NCBI GenBank assembly: GCA_934385225.1
Contig: CAKRPQ010000041.1
Span: 1 to 15,682, forward strand
From: an uncultured Eubacteriales bacterium
GTDB taxonomy: Bacteria > Bacillota > Clostridia > Oscillospirales > CAG-272
Reading direction: 5' to 3'
Length of the DNA stretch: 15,682 nucleotides
How positions within the stretch are numbered: position 1 is the first letter of the stretch; every line of letters begins with the position of its first letter. Both the position numbers and the translations under genes were made by a program. This document shows, one piece after another, positions 1 to 8,155 of the stretch. The notes below the pieces were generated by a model. The model searched no databases. It saw only the letters and a program-made list of their open reading frames with translations, and was not told the origin of the DNA.

Positions 1-1
1 G

Positions 2-457
2 TCTGTAAATATACGTCCCGATTTCCGCATAGACGAAGAACTTTTCGTCAGAATGGCGCAGGTTTCGGTCTTTTTCCCGATGATGCAGTTTTCATGGGCA
101 CCTTGGCGCGTCCTCTCAAAAGATAACTTTGAGATTGTGAAAAAAGCCGCCGAAATGCATGCGCGTCTTGCACCCGAAATAATTTCGGAGGTCGAAAAAG
201 CGGCAAAAACGGGCGAGCCTATCCTACGTCACCTCGAATACGCATACCCGCACCGCGGATATCAGAGCATAACGGACGAATTTCTCTGCGGCGAGGATAT
301 TCTCGTCTGCCCCGTCGTCACAAAAGGAACTTTCGAAAAAGACATCGTTGTTCCGAGCGGCAGCTGGCAAAGTGAGGACGGCATCGTTTATACCGAGGGT
401 GTCCACCGCGTAAAGACACCGCTTGACAAAATCTTTTATTTAAGAAAGATTAAGTAA
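2..457 (+). CDS. GH31 family alpha-glycosidase, C-terminal part (gene starts before the window)
   Basis: The reading frame is open from base 2, so the ATG at 53 is internal and the gene is cut by the window edge; about 151 residues are visible. The segment FFPMMQFSWAPWRVL, followed by a helix (DNFEIVKKAAEMHARLAPEI), matches the late part of the GH31 (beta/alpha)8 barrel. Next comes a strand with EDILVCPVVTKG and a VVPSGSW turn, typical of the following C-terminal beta domain, and the end (TPLDKIFYLRK) fits the family's closing strand. GH31 enzymes are retaining alpha-glucosidases, alpha-xylosidases and relatives. The catalytic aspartates lie upstream of the window, so the substrate cannot be read. 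No signal peptide can be judged. The gene converges on the large secreted-protein gene, sharing a hairpin terminator. Family call is firm; specificity is unknown. Confidence 0.85.
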   Translation, partial: SVNIRPDFRIDEELFVRMAQVSVFFPMMQFSWAPWRVLSKDNFEIVKKAAEMHARLAPEIISEVEKAAKTGEPILRHLEYAYPHRGYQSITDEFLCGEDILVCPVVTKGTFEKDIVVPSGSWQSEDGIVYTEGVHRVKTPLDKIFYLRKIK

Positions 458-459
458 GA

Positions 460-489
460 AAAAGAGCGAAGCATGCGCTTCGCTCTTTT
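460..489. terminator. Bidirectional intrinsic terminator between convergent genes
   Basis: A perfect 13-bp stem (460-472 with 477-489) closes a 4-nt loop, starting 3 bases after the GH31 stop codon. On the plus strand the stem ends in TTTT. On the minus strand the hairpin is followed by a T-rich run (TTTTTCTT, complement of 456-463), so it can also end transcription of the gene that stops at 639, about 150 bases further on. Confidence 0.85.
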
Positions 490-638
490 GTATGCACGGC
501 AATTTTTGAGAGGGAAGAAACCGTACAATACAAGGAAATGGAATATATTGAAAGAAATGGCCGTCTGTTATCGGAGTATTCCGTCTCCGAAAATCGAGGG
601 GTTCCCAAAAAAACAATTTATTAGTATTAGTCTTCTCA

Positions 639-3600
639 TCAGCTTATTTTGTTGAATGAAACAAGTCCCTCATAACCAAGAGGAAGCAAATAAGTGTCAC
701 TCGTCTTGTCATAAACTATCACACTCGGATTACCATGAAAGTCAGCGTGTTTTTTGAGTGTTATCTTCGTCCTGTCTTCATTCATTTCATAAACTCTAAA
801 TGCACCCTCATTACGTCTTGCAACGAAAAGATAATTACCGCAAACAACAGGGAACCCGACAAGTCCTTCGAGCTTTGTATATTTTCCGTACCATGAGTAT
901 GGACCGGTATACGCCTTATCTCCCGTTGCAGGTATGCGCTGAACACTATTGCCACCGGTTATCATAATATAATCACCGTCCGCGCATATTCCGCATCCCT
1001 GAGCGATCTTTGCAATCCAATTGTTTTTTATCACAGGATCTTCGAGCGTGTCCCCTTTGCCAAAATCGACAATTGTTGTAGCATAAGTACCTGTTGCGGC
1101 AAATACATAAAGATATCTATCCTCTGCGCAACCTATCGAAATCTGATACTGATATACCATAGGGTTGTTGAACTGTTTATATATCACAGGCTTTTTTATA
1201 TCCCTAAAATCGACAAGGCAAGAAGAACCGCCATACTGTGCCACCGCAAACCTTGCACGCGGGGAAAGTTGAAGTTGCGGGAACGATACACCCGCCTCGG
1301 AAAGTCTTGAAATCTCACTGAGAACGGTCGGATCGTTTTCGTCAATCTCATAAATTGCGATTCCCGCTCCGCCTTCGGCAACGTACAAATGATTTTCATA
1401 AATCTGAATGTCAAAAGTAATATCGGGAGAAGGATATTCTTTTATTTTCTGCAATGTTGTCTTATCAAGAATTTCGATGCCTTTTGTTCCGGACGCGGTA
1501 TAGATTATGTCCCCGTTTACCGCAACAGCATGAATCTGTCCATCCGAAATATAATTCTTTGTCTCTGTGCCGAGAAGCTCGCCAAGATTTTCTTTTACAT
1601 ATGAGCGGGTATACTCATTATCGGGTTTTACTGTACTGTCATTTTCGTCAACGGTGAGATATCCGAGTGATTCCGGCAATTTTGCATGATAAAGACCGAC
1701 ATAACTATCGTAGCTTGCACCACACAAATATATATTGTCACCGTCAACATACGAGTCTATTGTCGCAACAGGCGTACAATGCAAAAACGGGGATATAGTC
1801 GATGCCGTCCACTTTTCATTTGACGTGCCGTAAGCAACCTGATAATATGCTACTCTGACAGGGGCTGACGGATCGCTAATATCATAGACATACGTTCCGG
1901 AATGCGAACCTCCGAGGAAACAGTAATTCCCGGCAGTATAAACTCTCCATATATCCGGTATAGAAATCGCCATACCGCCGTCACAATTCACCCTTGCAAG
2001 TCTTTTCGGGTTCAGCGGATCCGAAATATCGTAAATTTCAAGTCCGTTTCCGAGACCGTATCCGGCATCGGTACGCACACTTGTTTTACTCTGACCTGTC
2101 GCCGCGTAGAGAATGTTATTTTTTATCCAAACACCGTCCCCCTTTGAATCCAGGTTTATTGTGCTTGCGAATTTCGGATTATCTACATCGCGTACGTCGT
2201 AAACCTTAACCGAACAACCGCCCCACGTTCCGCCATAAATATAGCCGTTATTGTAATAGACATTTTGGCACTCTCCGAGCGATATATTAGAAACGAATAT
2301 TGGGTTTTCAACATCACTTATATCGAAAATATCCACTCCGAAAATTCTGTCGGCAATAAACAGATAATTTTCATAAATATCAAGTCCCGTTGCCATTTCA
2401 AGGGAATCAATACGCCCTTTTTGAGTCGGCAAAACAGGATTCGATATGTCGAAAACAAATACACCGTTTGCTCTTGCAACAATCACAATTGATTTTCCGT
2501 CCGAAGTGAGTTTCATCTGACGAAGATCACCGATTTTCTTGTCGGATTTGTAAAGACGTTCATTCGTGTTTTTATCAAAAACATAGATATATCCGTCGGT
2601 GATAGCATAAACATAATCGTCTTTTACAAGGACATCCATGCAACGCTCACCGGCATCGGTCATATTTGTCACAGATGTGCTGTCCGCCATTATTGTGACG
2701 GATTCCCAGTCTGTCGACTTAACCATATACGTTCCGGCCTCGGAAAGACCAAATTCCCTGCCGGTTTCGGCAATCTCCGGAGCGCTTATCCACATTTTTC
2801 CGGAACGATTAACATAGAACTCGACAGCGTTTTCAGTTCCCTGTGATGTAAACGGCATTTTAATTTCAGTCCACTGCGTAGAAATAGGGTATGTATATTC
2901 TCTTACCGCTGCGCTGCCACTCATAAGGCTAACCGTAAGCGTATCACCGGCTTTGACACCTTTTGCATACACATTTATGCTGTAAACCGTCCCTGCCGCA
3001 AGGTTATTTCCGATATCAAACGAAACTGTTCCCGCATATGGCATATCAAGTTCATATCCTTCTGTAAGTCCGTCGCAATCAGTGATCGGTATATCTTTTT
3101 TAGTAATATCTGCCAACTTCCACTCTTCACCACCTTCAATCGTCGGATAATAAGTTGAACCGCTTGGAATTTTCGGTGAAGTTACTGTGCCGTTACCGGT
3201 TACTTTAAGATAATCATATACGTTTTTACTAAGCTTACCCTGCACAACTTTATATCCGAGATTATCGTCATCGGATTGATATCTAAACGCATTTTTCAGA
3301 TTAAAAGTATCGGCTTCACCGTCTTTAAGAGACGGAAGAATTATTGTGAAGGCTTTCTTCCCTTGATATACCGCGCAGTTTGTACTGTCTCTTCCTGTCA
3401 ATGTTCTGAGATTTGAATTACTGAAATCTAACACTAAATCCTTAAAATCGGCCTCTTTGAGGTTGCCCTCGCCGCAAGTAACGGAACAAAGATCGCCCCA
3501 CGGACCGTATAAAGCGGCGTCGGTAAGACCTTTAAGACCGGACGGGAATCTGATTTTTTTGACGCCTGTTCCGGAAATATTAAAAGTTCCGGCAAATTCG

Positions 3601-5534
3601 GTCAAACCCGACTGTGATAAGTCGGCATATCCGGTGTATTTACTTGCATCCGTCCCGAACGGGAGAACCGTAGAAATCGCTCCCGCATGTGAAAACGTCC
3701 TGTTTCCTATGTTAAGCCCGCTGTTATATATGCACTGTTTGAGCCCCGTAGCATAGTTAAACGTATAAATTCCGCAATCCGTAACGCTATCATCAAAAAC
3801 AACGTATGAAATTTTTTTATAGAGTTTATCAGCCGGGATTTTTGGGTTAGGCGCTCTTCCCGCAGTATCAAAAACAGTATTATCATTAAAGTTGGCAATC
3901 TGATTTCCGACATTATAAGCAGCCCATCCCGGAACAGCTCCTCCGCGGAATATCGCAACATAATCACCGTTTCTGTCAGCAAATATCGATGCTTTTCCAT
4001 AACCTGATGTCGACATATTATGTTCACTTGCAAGCTGAACGTTAAGGAACTCAAATGTATCACCAAACTCTTTTCCATACATATCCGTCCACATGTTTGA
4101 CGGATAATCCGCTTCCTTCGAAAATGTCACAGCACCGTTTGATGCAAGCACGTTGAAGCATACTTCCTTATCATCCTCCATACTGCCGTTTATGATACCG
4201 TTCTTAAACATATCAAGAGTAAGATCATAAATGCTGACGTATTTATATGTAGCATCGTGTTCGGCATCGGAAGCATAGTCGGTGTAAATTACATTGCTCT
4301 CGCCCGTAGCAATATTTTTCCATATCTCATATCCTACCGGATATATGTCGGTATCAAAATTACTTTCGTAACCAACTGCTGTTAGTGCAAAATAGACCTT
4401 TCCGTTCTGTTCGGCTATAATTTTAGTTGAAGGTAGAATACCGTCCTTGTTCCCGACAGCCTTCTTCACGATCTTTGGAGTTTTTGTGATCCATTCGCCG
4501 TTTTGCTCGGTAATCTCGGTCGTATAGGCTTCTGCATTCGCCCTTGATGACAATATTGCGCCGTATTCGACAAGTTCAAATCCGACGTTTTCGATAGTTG
4601 TATCAAAAACAAAGAGACTCCTCAAACCGTTATATTCTTTTACTCTGACCTGAAGCCCATCAAATGTAAGAGCACTTTTCGCTTCCGCGACCGCTGTCTT
4701 AAATTCAACATTGTCGTGCGATTTGGCATATGTTTCGGCAGCAGAACCGCTTTCGCCGACGAGCGTTATATTACACCCCAAAAAAGCATCGTCGGCGATT
4801 ATTTTAACGGTATCGGGAATATAAAGTGTTTTAAGCGAAACGCAATCCGCAAACGCACGACTTTTTATCTCGTTTACCCATGTCGGAATATTCACATCAG
4901 AGAGCGAAGTACATCCCTCAAACATAGACGGAAGTATATAATAAATTTTATTTCTTATTTCGTTTGAACCGTAAGCCGTCTCGCTGTCAAGAAGTACTTT
5001 TTTGATCGAAGTACACCCCTTAAATGTCGAGGAAAGTTGACTTTCGTCATTTCCGATCGAGCCTATGTTTGTAAAATCAACATAATCGGACGTGCTGTTT
5101 CCAAATCTAACGACTTTAAGCTTTTCTAAACCGCCGAAAAGTGAGTCGGCAGACTGATAACGTACCACTCCGTTAGAATTTTTGAAATTTTTAAACTCAA
5201 TAGTCTCTACATTCTCACAGCCAAGTACTTTTATATTGTTCGACCATTTGTAAATTGATGCGTCTATGACCAATTTAGTTGCAGAAGCCGCGTATTTTTC
5301 TTTGAATTTCACAAAGTCCTGAGAATGCCAGACAAGTTGCTGAATACTGTAATTCGAATTGGCCGTATCGTTTCCGCCTATACGCATCGTGTCATTTTCA
5401 TAAGACCATGTGTAATAATTGCTGTTTGAATCAGTGTATTCACCACTTGTTGCAACTTCACTCGTTGCTGAACAGGGCAAACAAATCATAAGTGCCGCTA
5501 CTGCCACAAAAAAGCATAACAAAATCTTTTTCAT
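639..5534 (-). CDS. Large secreted LRR / LVIVD-repeat (beta-propeller) surface protein
   Basis: 1631 residues from the ATG at 5534, which has a strong GGAGGGG site just upstream; an in-frame start at 5594 would give 20 extra residues before the signal peptide and lies inside the promoter. Residues 1-23 form a signal peptide (MKK, hydrophobic core, CSA cleavage site). Residues about 80-278 are BspA-like LRR_5 repeats (FEGCTSLSDVNIP, FADCVSLKTLYIPDTV), ending with the usual GSAAETYAKSH tail. Residues 288-450 resemble a beta domain common in clostridial surface proteins (GLRSLFVFD, ELVEYGAILSS). Residues 575-750 are a degenerate second LRR-like stretch. Residues 820-925 look like a jelly-roll carbohydrate-binding fold. 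From 965 to about 1285 there are LVIVD-type repeats (VFVFDISNP, VDIFDISDVENP, LEIYDISDPLNP, TYVYDISDPSAP), with further propeller-like blades to the end. I see no LPXTG, SLH, dockerin or C-terminal membrane segment. Probable role is extracellular binding; no catalytic domain recognised. Confidence 0.85.
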   Translation of the reverse strand: MKKILLCFFVAVAALMICLPCSATSEVATSGEYTDSNSNYYTWSYENDTMRIGGNDTANSNYSIQQLVWHSQDFVKFKEKYAASATKLVIDASIYKWSNNIKVLGCENVETIEFKNFKNSNGVVRYQSADSLFGGLEKLKVVRFGNSTSDYVDFTNIGSIGNDESQLSSTFKGCTSIKKVLLDSETAYGSNEIRNKIYYILPSMFEGCTSLSDVNIPTWVNEIKSRAFADCVSLKTLYIPDTVKIIADDAFLGCNITLVGESGSAAETYAKSHDNVEFKTAVAEAKSALTFDGLQVRVKEYNGLRSLFVFDTTIENVGFELVEYGAILSSRANAEAYTTEITEQNGEWITKTPKIVKKAVGNKDGILPSTKIIAEQNGKVYFALTAVGYESNFDTDIYPVGYEIWKNIATGESNVIYTDYASDAEHDATYKYVSIYDLTLDMFKNGIINGSMEDDKEVCFNVLASNGAVTFSKEADYPSNMWTDMYGKEFGDTFEFLNVQLASEHNMSTSGYGKASIFADRNGDYVAIFRGGAVPGWAAYNVGNQIANFNDNTVFDTAGRAPNPKIPADKLYKKISYVVFDDSVTDCGIYTFNYATGLKQCIYNSGLNIGNRTFSHAGAISTVLPFGTDASKYTGYADLSQSGLTEFAGTFNISGTGVKKIRFPSGLKGLTDAALYGPWGDLCSVTCGEGNLKEADFKDLVLDFSNSNLRTLTGRDSTNCAVYQGKKAFTIILPSLKDGEADTFNLKNAFRYQSDDDNLGYKVVQGKLSKNVYDYLKVTGNGTVTSPKIPSGSTYYPTIEGGEEWKLADITKKDIPITDCDGLTEGYELDMPYAGTVSFDIGNNLAAGTVYSINVYAKGVKAGDTLTVSLMSGSAAVREYTYPISTQWTEIKMPFTSQGTENAVEFYVNRSGKMWISAPEIAETGREFGLSEAGTYMVKSTDWESVTIMADSTSVTNMTDAGERCMDVLVKDDYVYAITDGYIYVFDKNTNERLYKSDKKIGDLRQMKLTSDGKSIVIVARANGVFVFDISNPVLPTQKGRIDSLEMATGLDIYENYLFIADRIFGVDIFDISDVENPIFVSNISLGECQNVYYNNGYIYGGTWGGCSVKVYDVRDVDNPKFASTINLDSKGDGVWIKNNILYAATGQSKTSVRTDAGYGLGNGLEIYDISDPLNPKRLARVNCDGGMAISIPDIWRVYTAGNYCFLGGSHSGTYVYDISDPSAPVRVAYYQVAYGTSNEKWTASTISPFLHCTPVATIDSYVDGDNIYLCGASYDSYVGLYHAKLPESLGYLTVDENDSTVKPDNEYTRSYVKENLGELLGTETKNYISDGQIHAVAVNGDIIYTASGTKGIEILDKTTLQKIKEYPSPDITFDIQIYENHLYVAEGGAGIAIYEIDENDPTVLSEISRLSEAGVSFPQLQLSPRARFAVAQYGGSSCLVDFRDIKKPVIYKQFNNPMVYQYQISIGCAEDRYLYVFAATGTYATTIVDFGKGDTLEDPVIKNNWIAKIAQGCGICADGDYIMITGGNSVQRIPATGDKAYTGPYSWYGKYTKLEGLVGFPVVCGNYLFVARRNEGAFRVYEMNEDRTKITLKKHADFHGNPSVIVYDKTSDTYLLPLGYEGLVSFNKIS

Positions 5535-5565
5535 TATTATCCCCTCCGAAATCATATCTGTAATT

Positions 5566-5594
5566 ATTATAATCGTGTCAAGAAAAGGAATCAA
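5566..5594 (-). promoter_or_regulatory. Sigma-A-like promoter of the large secreted-protein gene
   Basis: On the minus strand TTGATT (5589-5594), a 17-bp spacer and a perfect TATAAT (5566-5571) lie upstream of the GGAGGGG site, predicting a start near 5559 and a leader of about 25 nt. An overlapping TTGACA-N19-TATGAT would start transcription inside the ribosome binding site and is less likely. Confidence 0.6.
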
Positions 5595-5633
5595 GTCATA
5601 TTTTGTTATGTTTTAGACAAAAGTTAGCTTTTC

Positions 5634-5663
5634 AGGCATGATCGGAATGAAAATGATCAGCCT
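5634..5663 (-). other. Imperfect inverted repeat downstream of the HD-domain gene
   Basis: AGGC-TGATC pairs with GATCA-(T)-GCCT around an 11-nt loop, a 9-bp stem with one bulge, beginning 8 bases past the stop of the HD gene. It is not followed by a T-run on the minus strand, so as a terminator it would be weak. It may instead be a regulatory or transcript-stabilising hairpin upstream of the large-gene promoter. Confidence 0.3.
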
Positions 5664-5671
5664 TAAAAGTG

Positions 5672-6328
5672 TTACAGCAGTCTCTGTCCGTTTATTGTCA
5701 GCCTGAAATGAAGTCCGAGCTTTTCGGCTGCCTTTCGGCAGAGTATCATTCGGTCAAGGAATATCTCAAAGTAGTCCATAACAGAGCCGAATTCCGTATC
5801 GACGGCAAGCGTCAGTTCGATCTCGGTCCTCTCGTCGTTTATGCGCAGATCCGAGCTTGTGACGGAATAGTTTACCCTGTCGTGAATGTCCATTTTCCCT
5901 ATCTCAACCGTCCGAACGCGGCTGCGGCGGACGTCGGATTTATCGGCAAGTATGAGTGCCGCGGCGGCCGCGCTTACGGGTACGCCGGTACCCTCGTCGT
6001 GATTTCCTATCGCCGACGTTATAACGGCAATCTCCTCCGCGGGAAAATTCATTTTGTCAAGTATTCTGAACGCCATGACCGCGCCGCTCTGACTGTGATC
6101 CACGCGGTTCACAAGGTTTCCGATGTCGTGCAGATACCCCGCAATGCGGGCAAGCTCCGCCGTCCGCGCGTCGTACCCCATAATTTCAAGGATACGCCCC
6201 GCCTTTTCGGCAACCGTCGTGACGTGCGCAAAGCTGTGTTCCGTGTAGCCGAGCTCCGCAAGAGTTTCGTCAGCCATTCTTATATACGTTCTGATGTTTT
6301 CGTTCTTTTTTATCTCTTCGTATGTCAT
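5672..6328 (-). CDS. HD-domain metal-dependent phosphohydrolase
   Basis: 218 residues, starting at an ATG preceded by AAGGAAG. The HD-superfamily metal ligands are visible in order: H35 (HSFAH), H67-D68 (GYLHDIGN), H78 (VDHSQSG), H110 (IGNHDEG) and D129 (LADKSDVRRSR). The HD fold therefore spans roughly residues 28-150, followed by a 65-residue alpha/beta tail (INDERTEIELTLAVDTEF, DYFEIFLDRMILCRKAAE) that seems to be particular to this clostridial family. HD proteins hydrolyse phosphate esters of nucleotides or related molecules; the substrate here is unknown. No membrane segment is present, so it is cytosolic. It lies 79 bases downstream of the rRNA methyltransferase gene in the same direction and may be co-transcribed if the weak hairpin between them is leaky. 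Fold and activity class are secure; the biological role is not. Confidence 0.85.
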   Translation of the reverse strand: MTYEEIKKNENIRTYIRMADETLAELGYTEHSFAHVTTVAEKAGRILEIMGYDARTAELARIAGYLHDIGNLVNRVDHSQSGAVMAFRILDKMNFPAEEIAVITSAIGNHDEGTGVPVSAAAAALILADKSDVRRSRVRTVEIGKMDIHDRVNYSVTSSDLRINDERTEIELTLAVDTEFGSVMDYFEIFLDRMILCRKAAEKLGLHFRLTINGQRLL

Positions 6329-6378
6329 ATAATCTTCCTTAATTTATATTTTCTCTGATATATATTACTCCGCGAATG

Positions 6379-6400
6379 AAAAAAGCAAAAGGCATTTTTT
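6379..6400 (-). terminator. Weak hairpin with T-run after the methyltransferase gene
   Basis: On the minus strand an A-run plus GC pairs with GC plus TTTTTT around a 5-nt loop, 7 bases after the rsmF stop. The stem is nearly all A-T with one bulged base, so termination would be partial at best. Confidence 0.3.
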
Positions 6401-6407
6401 GTAAAAT

Positions 6408-7793
6408 TTATGTACGCAAGCCTTTGGGATAATAGTTCTTCGCGCGTCCCGACGTGACCTTCGCGCCGCCTACGGGTGCGCCGCAGTAAGCAACCGCCGC
6501 AAAGCCGTTTTCGGTGTCCGCTTCGATCTCCTCGCCGTGAAGATAACGGAATATCCGCTCGTCTCCGCTCTTTATATCAATTATTCTTCCGAAAAACTTT
6601 CCGTATGCGGAGAAAAATCCGTGATGCGGAACTACCCTGCCCTTTACCACGTTCCCGACGGGAACTCCCGCCACTTTGATACCCGACGCGGGAAGCGGAA
6701 AATCGGGGCAAAGGAAGTAATTGTCGCCGTGTTTTACAAGCCGATTTTTTTCCGCCTCGGCGATCCCCTCTTCCGTCAGAACGGCACGGAGAAACTCGCG
6801 TATTATCGCGGCATCGGAATCTTTTTCGCCCGATTTTGAAGATGTGACAGGTATTTTTTCTCTGTCTTTGCCGCTGCTTTCGCCGTCCCGAATAAGAACC
6901 GCCGCGAACTGTCCCTCGCCGCCCGAAATGTGCGGGTAAAAGCGGCGGCATTTTTTTAGATTTTCGTCACCGCCGAGCATTATACCGTCGGACGTCGCGT
7001 TTTTTATGCTTTCGGGAACGTCGGCAAGGTGAAAATCGGGGTGTTCCGCGATAAAAGCGGCAATTATCTCCTCGTTTTCTTCTGGCGCGAACGTGCAGGT
7101 CGAATACAGGAGCGTTCCGCCGCATGCGACGCAGTCATAAACGTTTTCAAGTATTTCACGCTGGCGCGCGGCACATTTTTCGATATTCGAGAGGCTCCAT
7201 TCCGATACGGCAAGCGGGTTTTTGCGCATCATTCCCTCGCCCGAACACGGGACGTCCGCAATCACAAGGTCAAAAGCCTTTTTGTATGTTTTTCCGAGAG
7301 AAGCACTGTCGGTATTCATAACTATCGCGTTCCGAACGCCTGCCCTTTCTACATTTTGTGCAAGCACGGACGCGCGTTTTGCGTCGATCTCGTTTGTAAC
7401 GATAACACCGCTGCCGCCGAGCTTTGCCGCCGCCTGCGCGGTCTTGCCTCCGGGAGACGCGCAGACGTCGAGAACTGCCATTTCCTCTCTTATATTGACG
7501 CATTCAACGGGCGTCATGGCACCCGGTTCCTGTATATATATCGCACCCGACGCGTGAAGCGGGTGCGTACCGATATGTTCGCACTCAAATCGAAATCCCT
7601 CGCGGCAAAATCCGATACGGGAATGTTCAAAATCGCACGCCTCCTCGAATATCGGAACGCTCATTTTCAGTGTGTTCACGCGAAGCGCACGCACAGGCTC
7701 GTCCGCCTCAAAAACGCGTTCAAACGCCTCGTAGTCTCGCTCCGTACCGAGTATTTTTTTCATTCTTTCTTTGAATTTTTCGGGCAGATTCAT
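6408..7793 (-). CDS. rsmF: RsmF/YebU-type 16S rRNA (cytosine-C5)-methyltransferase
   Basis: 461 residues, ATG preceded by GGAGGCGG. It belongs to the NOL1/NOP2/Sun family, which transfers a methyl group from S-adenosylmethionine to C5 of cytosines in rRNA. Visible motifs: SAM-binding DVCASPGGKT at 109-118; motif IV DVPCSGEGMMRK at 180-191, with C183, the residue that assists product release in the family; and motif VI STCTF at 231-235, with C233, the expected nucleophile. After the catalytic domain (about 1-300) comes a poorly conserved, charged linker (303-327), then a C-terminal RNA-binding region of the RsmF kind (FFSAYGKFFGRIID; RYLHGEEI; final GRAKNYYPKGLR). Length and C-terminus fit RsmF rather than RsmB, which has an N-terminal NusB-like domain. 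The exact target cytosine cannot be read from sequence. Followed by the HD-domain gene. Confidence 0.88.
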   Translation of the reverse strand: MNLPEKFKERMKKILGTERDYEAFERVFEADEPVRALRVNTLKMSVPIFEEACDFEHSRIGFCREGFRFECEHIGTHPLHASGAIYIQEPGAMTPVECVNIREEMAVLDVCASPGGKTAQAAAKLGGSGVIVTNEIDAKRASVLAQNVERAGVRNAIVMNTDSASLGKTYKKAFDLVIADVPCSGEGMMRKNPLAVSEWSLSNIEKCAARQREILENVYDCVACGGTLLYSTCTFAPEENEEIIAAFIAEHPDFHLADVPESIKNATSDGIMLGGDENLKKCRRFYPHISGGEGQFAAVLIRDGESSGKDREKIPVTSSKSGEKDSDAAIIREFLRAVLTEEGIAEAEKNRLVKHGDNYFLCPDFPLPASGIKVAGVPVGNVVKGRVVPHHGFFSAYGKFFGRIIDIKSGDERIFRYLHGEEIEADTENGFAAVAYCGAPVGGAKVTSGRAKNYYPKGLRT

Positions 7794-7829
7794 TTTGCCG
7801 CCTCCGTTTTCTGTCGGAATTATACTATT

Positions 7830-7858
7830 ATATTACCATATAATCGACGTTTTCGCAA
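7830..7858 (-). promoter_or_regulatory. Probable promoter of the rsmF gene
   Basis: On the minus strand TTGCGA (7853-7858), 17 bp, TAATAT (7830-7835), about 37 bases from the rsmF start codon. A perfect TATAAT box overlaps this region but has a poorer spacing. The very A-T rich stretch makes the exact -10 uncertain. Confidence 0.4.
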
Positions 7859-7886
7859 GTCTTTCAAAATATTTTTACAATACCTA

Positions 7887-7915
7887 TTGACAAATCGAAG
7901 ATTGTGTGGTATTAT
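7887..7915 (+). promoter_or_regulatory. Promoter of the tRNA-Ser gene
   Basis: A consensus TTGACA (7887-7892), an exact 17-bp spacer and TATTAT (7910-7915), 24 bases before the mature tRNA 5' end, predict a leader of about 18 nt. It is divergent from the rsmF promoter. Confidence 0.75.
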
Positions 7916-7939
7916 TTATAGGTCACAGGTATAGCGGAC

Positions 7940-8031
7940 GGAGAAGTCGCGTAGTTGGTCTAGCGCGCACGACTGGAAATCGTGTAACCGTTAAAAGCGG
8001 TTCGAGAGTTCGAATCTCTCCTTCTCCGCCA
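7940..8031 (+). tRNA. tRNA-Ser (anticodon GGA)
   Basis: A 92-nt class II tRNA. The acceptor stem GGAGAAG (7940-7946) pairs with CTTCTCC (8021-8027), then comes discriminator G and an encoded CCA (8029-8031). The anticodon stem CACGA/TCGTG closes the loop CTGGAAA, giving anticodon GGA, which reads UCC and UCU serine codons. A long variable arm (AACCG/CGGTT) and the T arm GAGAG-TTCGAAT-CTCTC are both intact. The G discriminator and long variable arm are as expected for serine. It has its own promoter and terminator and stands alone, not in a tRNA cluster. Confidence 0.97.
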
Positions 8032-8035
8032 AAGT

Positions 8036-8068
8036 AAAAAGCAGGTTTTATGCCTGCTTTTTGTTTTT
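8036..8068 (+). terminator. Intrinsic terminator of the tRNA-Ser gene
   Basis: A perfect 10-bp stem (8036-8045 with 8053-8062) with a 7-nt loop, followed by GTTTTT, begins 4 bases after the tRNA CCA end. Confidence 0.9.
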
Positions 8069-8087
8069 ACATAGAACACTAAAACGA

Positions 8088-8128
8088 ATGACCTCCCGCG
8101 GTTTTGAAGTCGCGGGAGGTCATATTTT
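8088..8128. terminator. Strong GC-rich bidirectional terminator
   Basis: A perfect 13-bp stem (8088-8100 with 8111-8123), GC-rich, with a 10-nt loop. On the plus strand it is followed by ATTTTT, giving a second terminator behind the tRNA. On the minus strand it lies 32 bases after the stop of the membrane-protein gene and is followed by TCGTTTTAG, so it probably ends that transcript too. Confidence 0.75.
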
Positions 8129-8155
8129 TCAAGAAAATCAAAGGACAGCGCGGCT

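Noticed and set aside
571..590. A 6-bp hairpin (TCGGAG/CTCCGA) downstream of the large gene
   Set aside because: Short stem with no T-run on either strand; the hairpin at 460-489 is a far better terminator.
5551..5581. TTGACA-N19-TATGAT upstream of the large secreted-protein gene
   Set aside because: Spacing is long and the predicted start would fall inside the ribosome binding site; TTGATT-N17-TATAAT beside it fits better.
5669..6358. A 229-codon open frame on the plus strand opposite the HD-domain gene
   Set aside because: Antisense shadow; the opposite frame carries a full set of HD metal ligands and a good ribosome site.
7029..7934. A 301-codon open frame on the plus strand opposite rsmF
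   Set aside because: It lies almost wholly antisense to rsmF, has no family resemblance, and runs through the rsmF and tRNA promoters.
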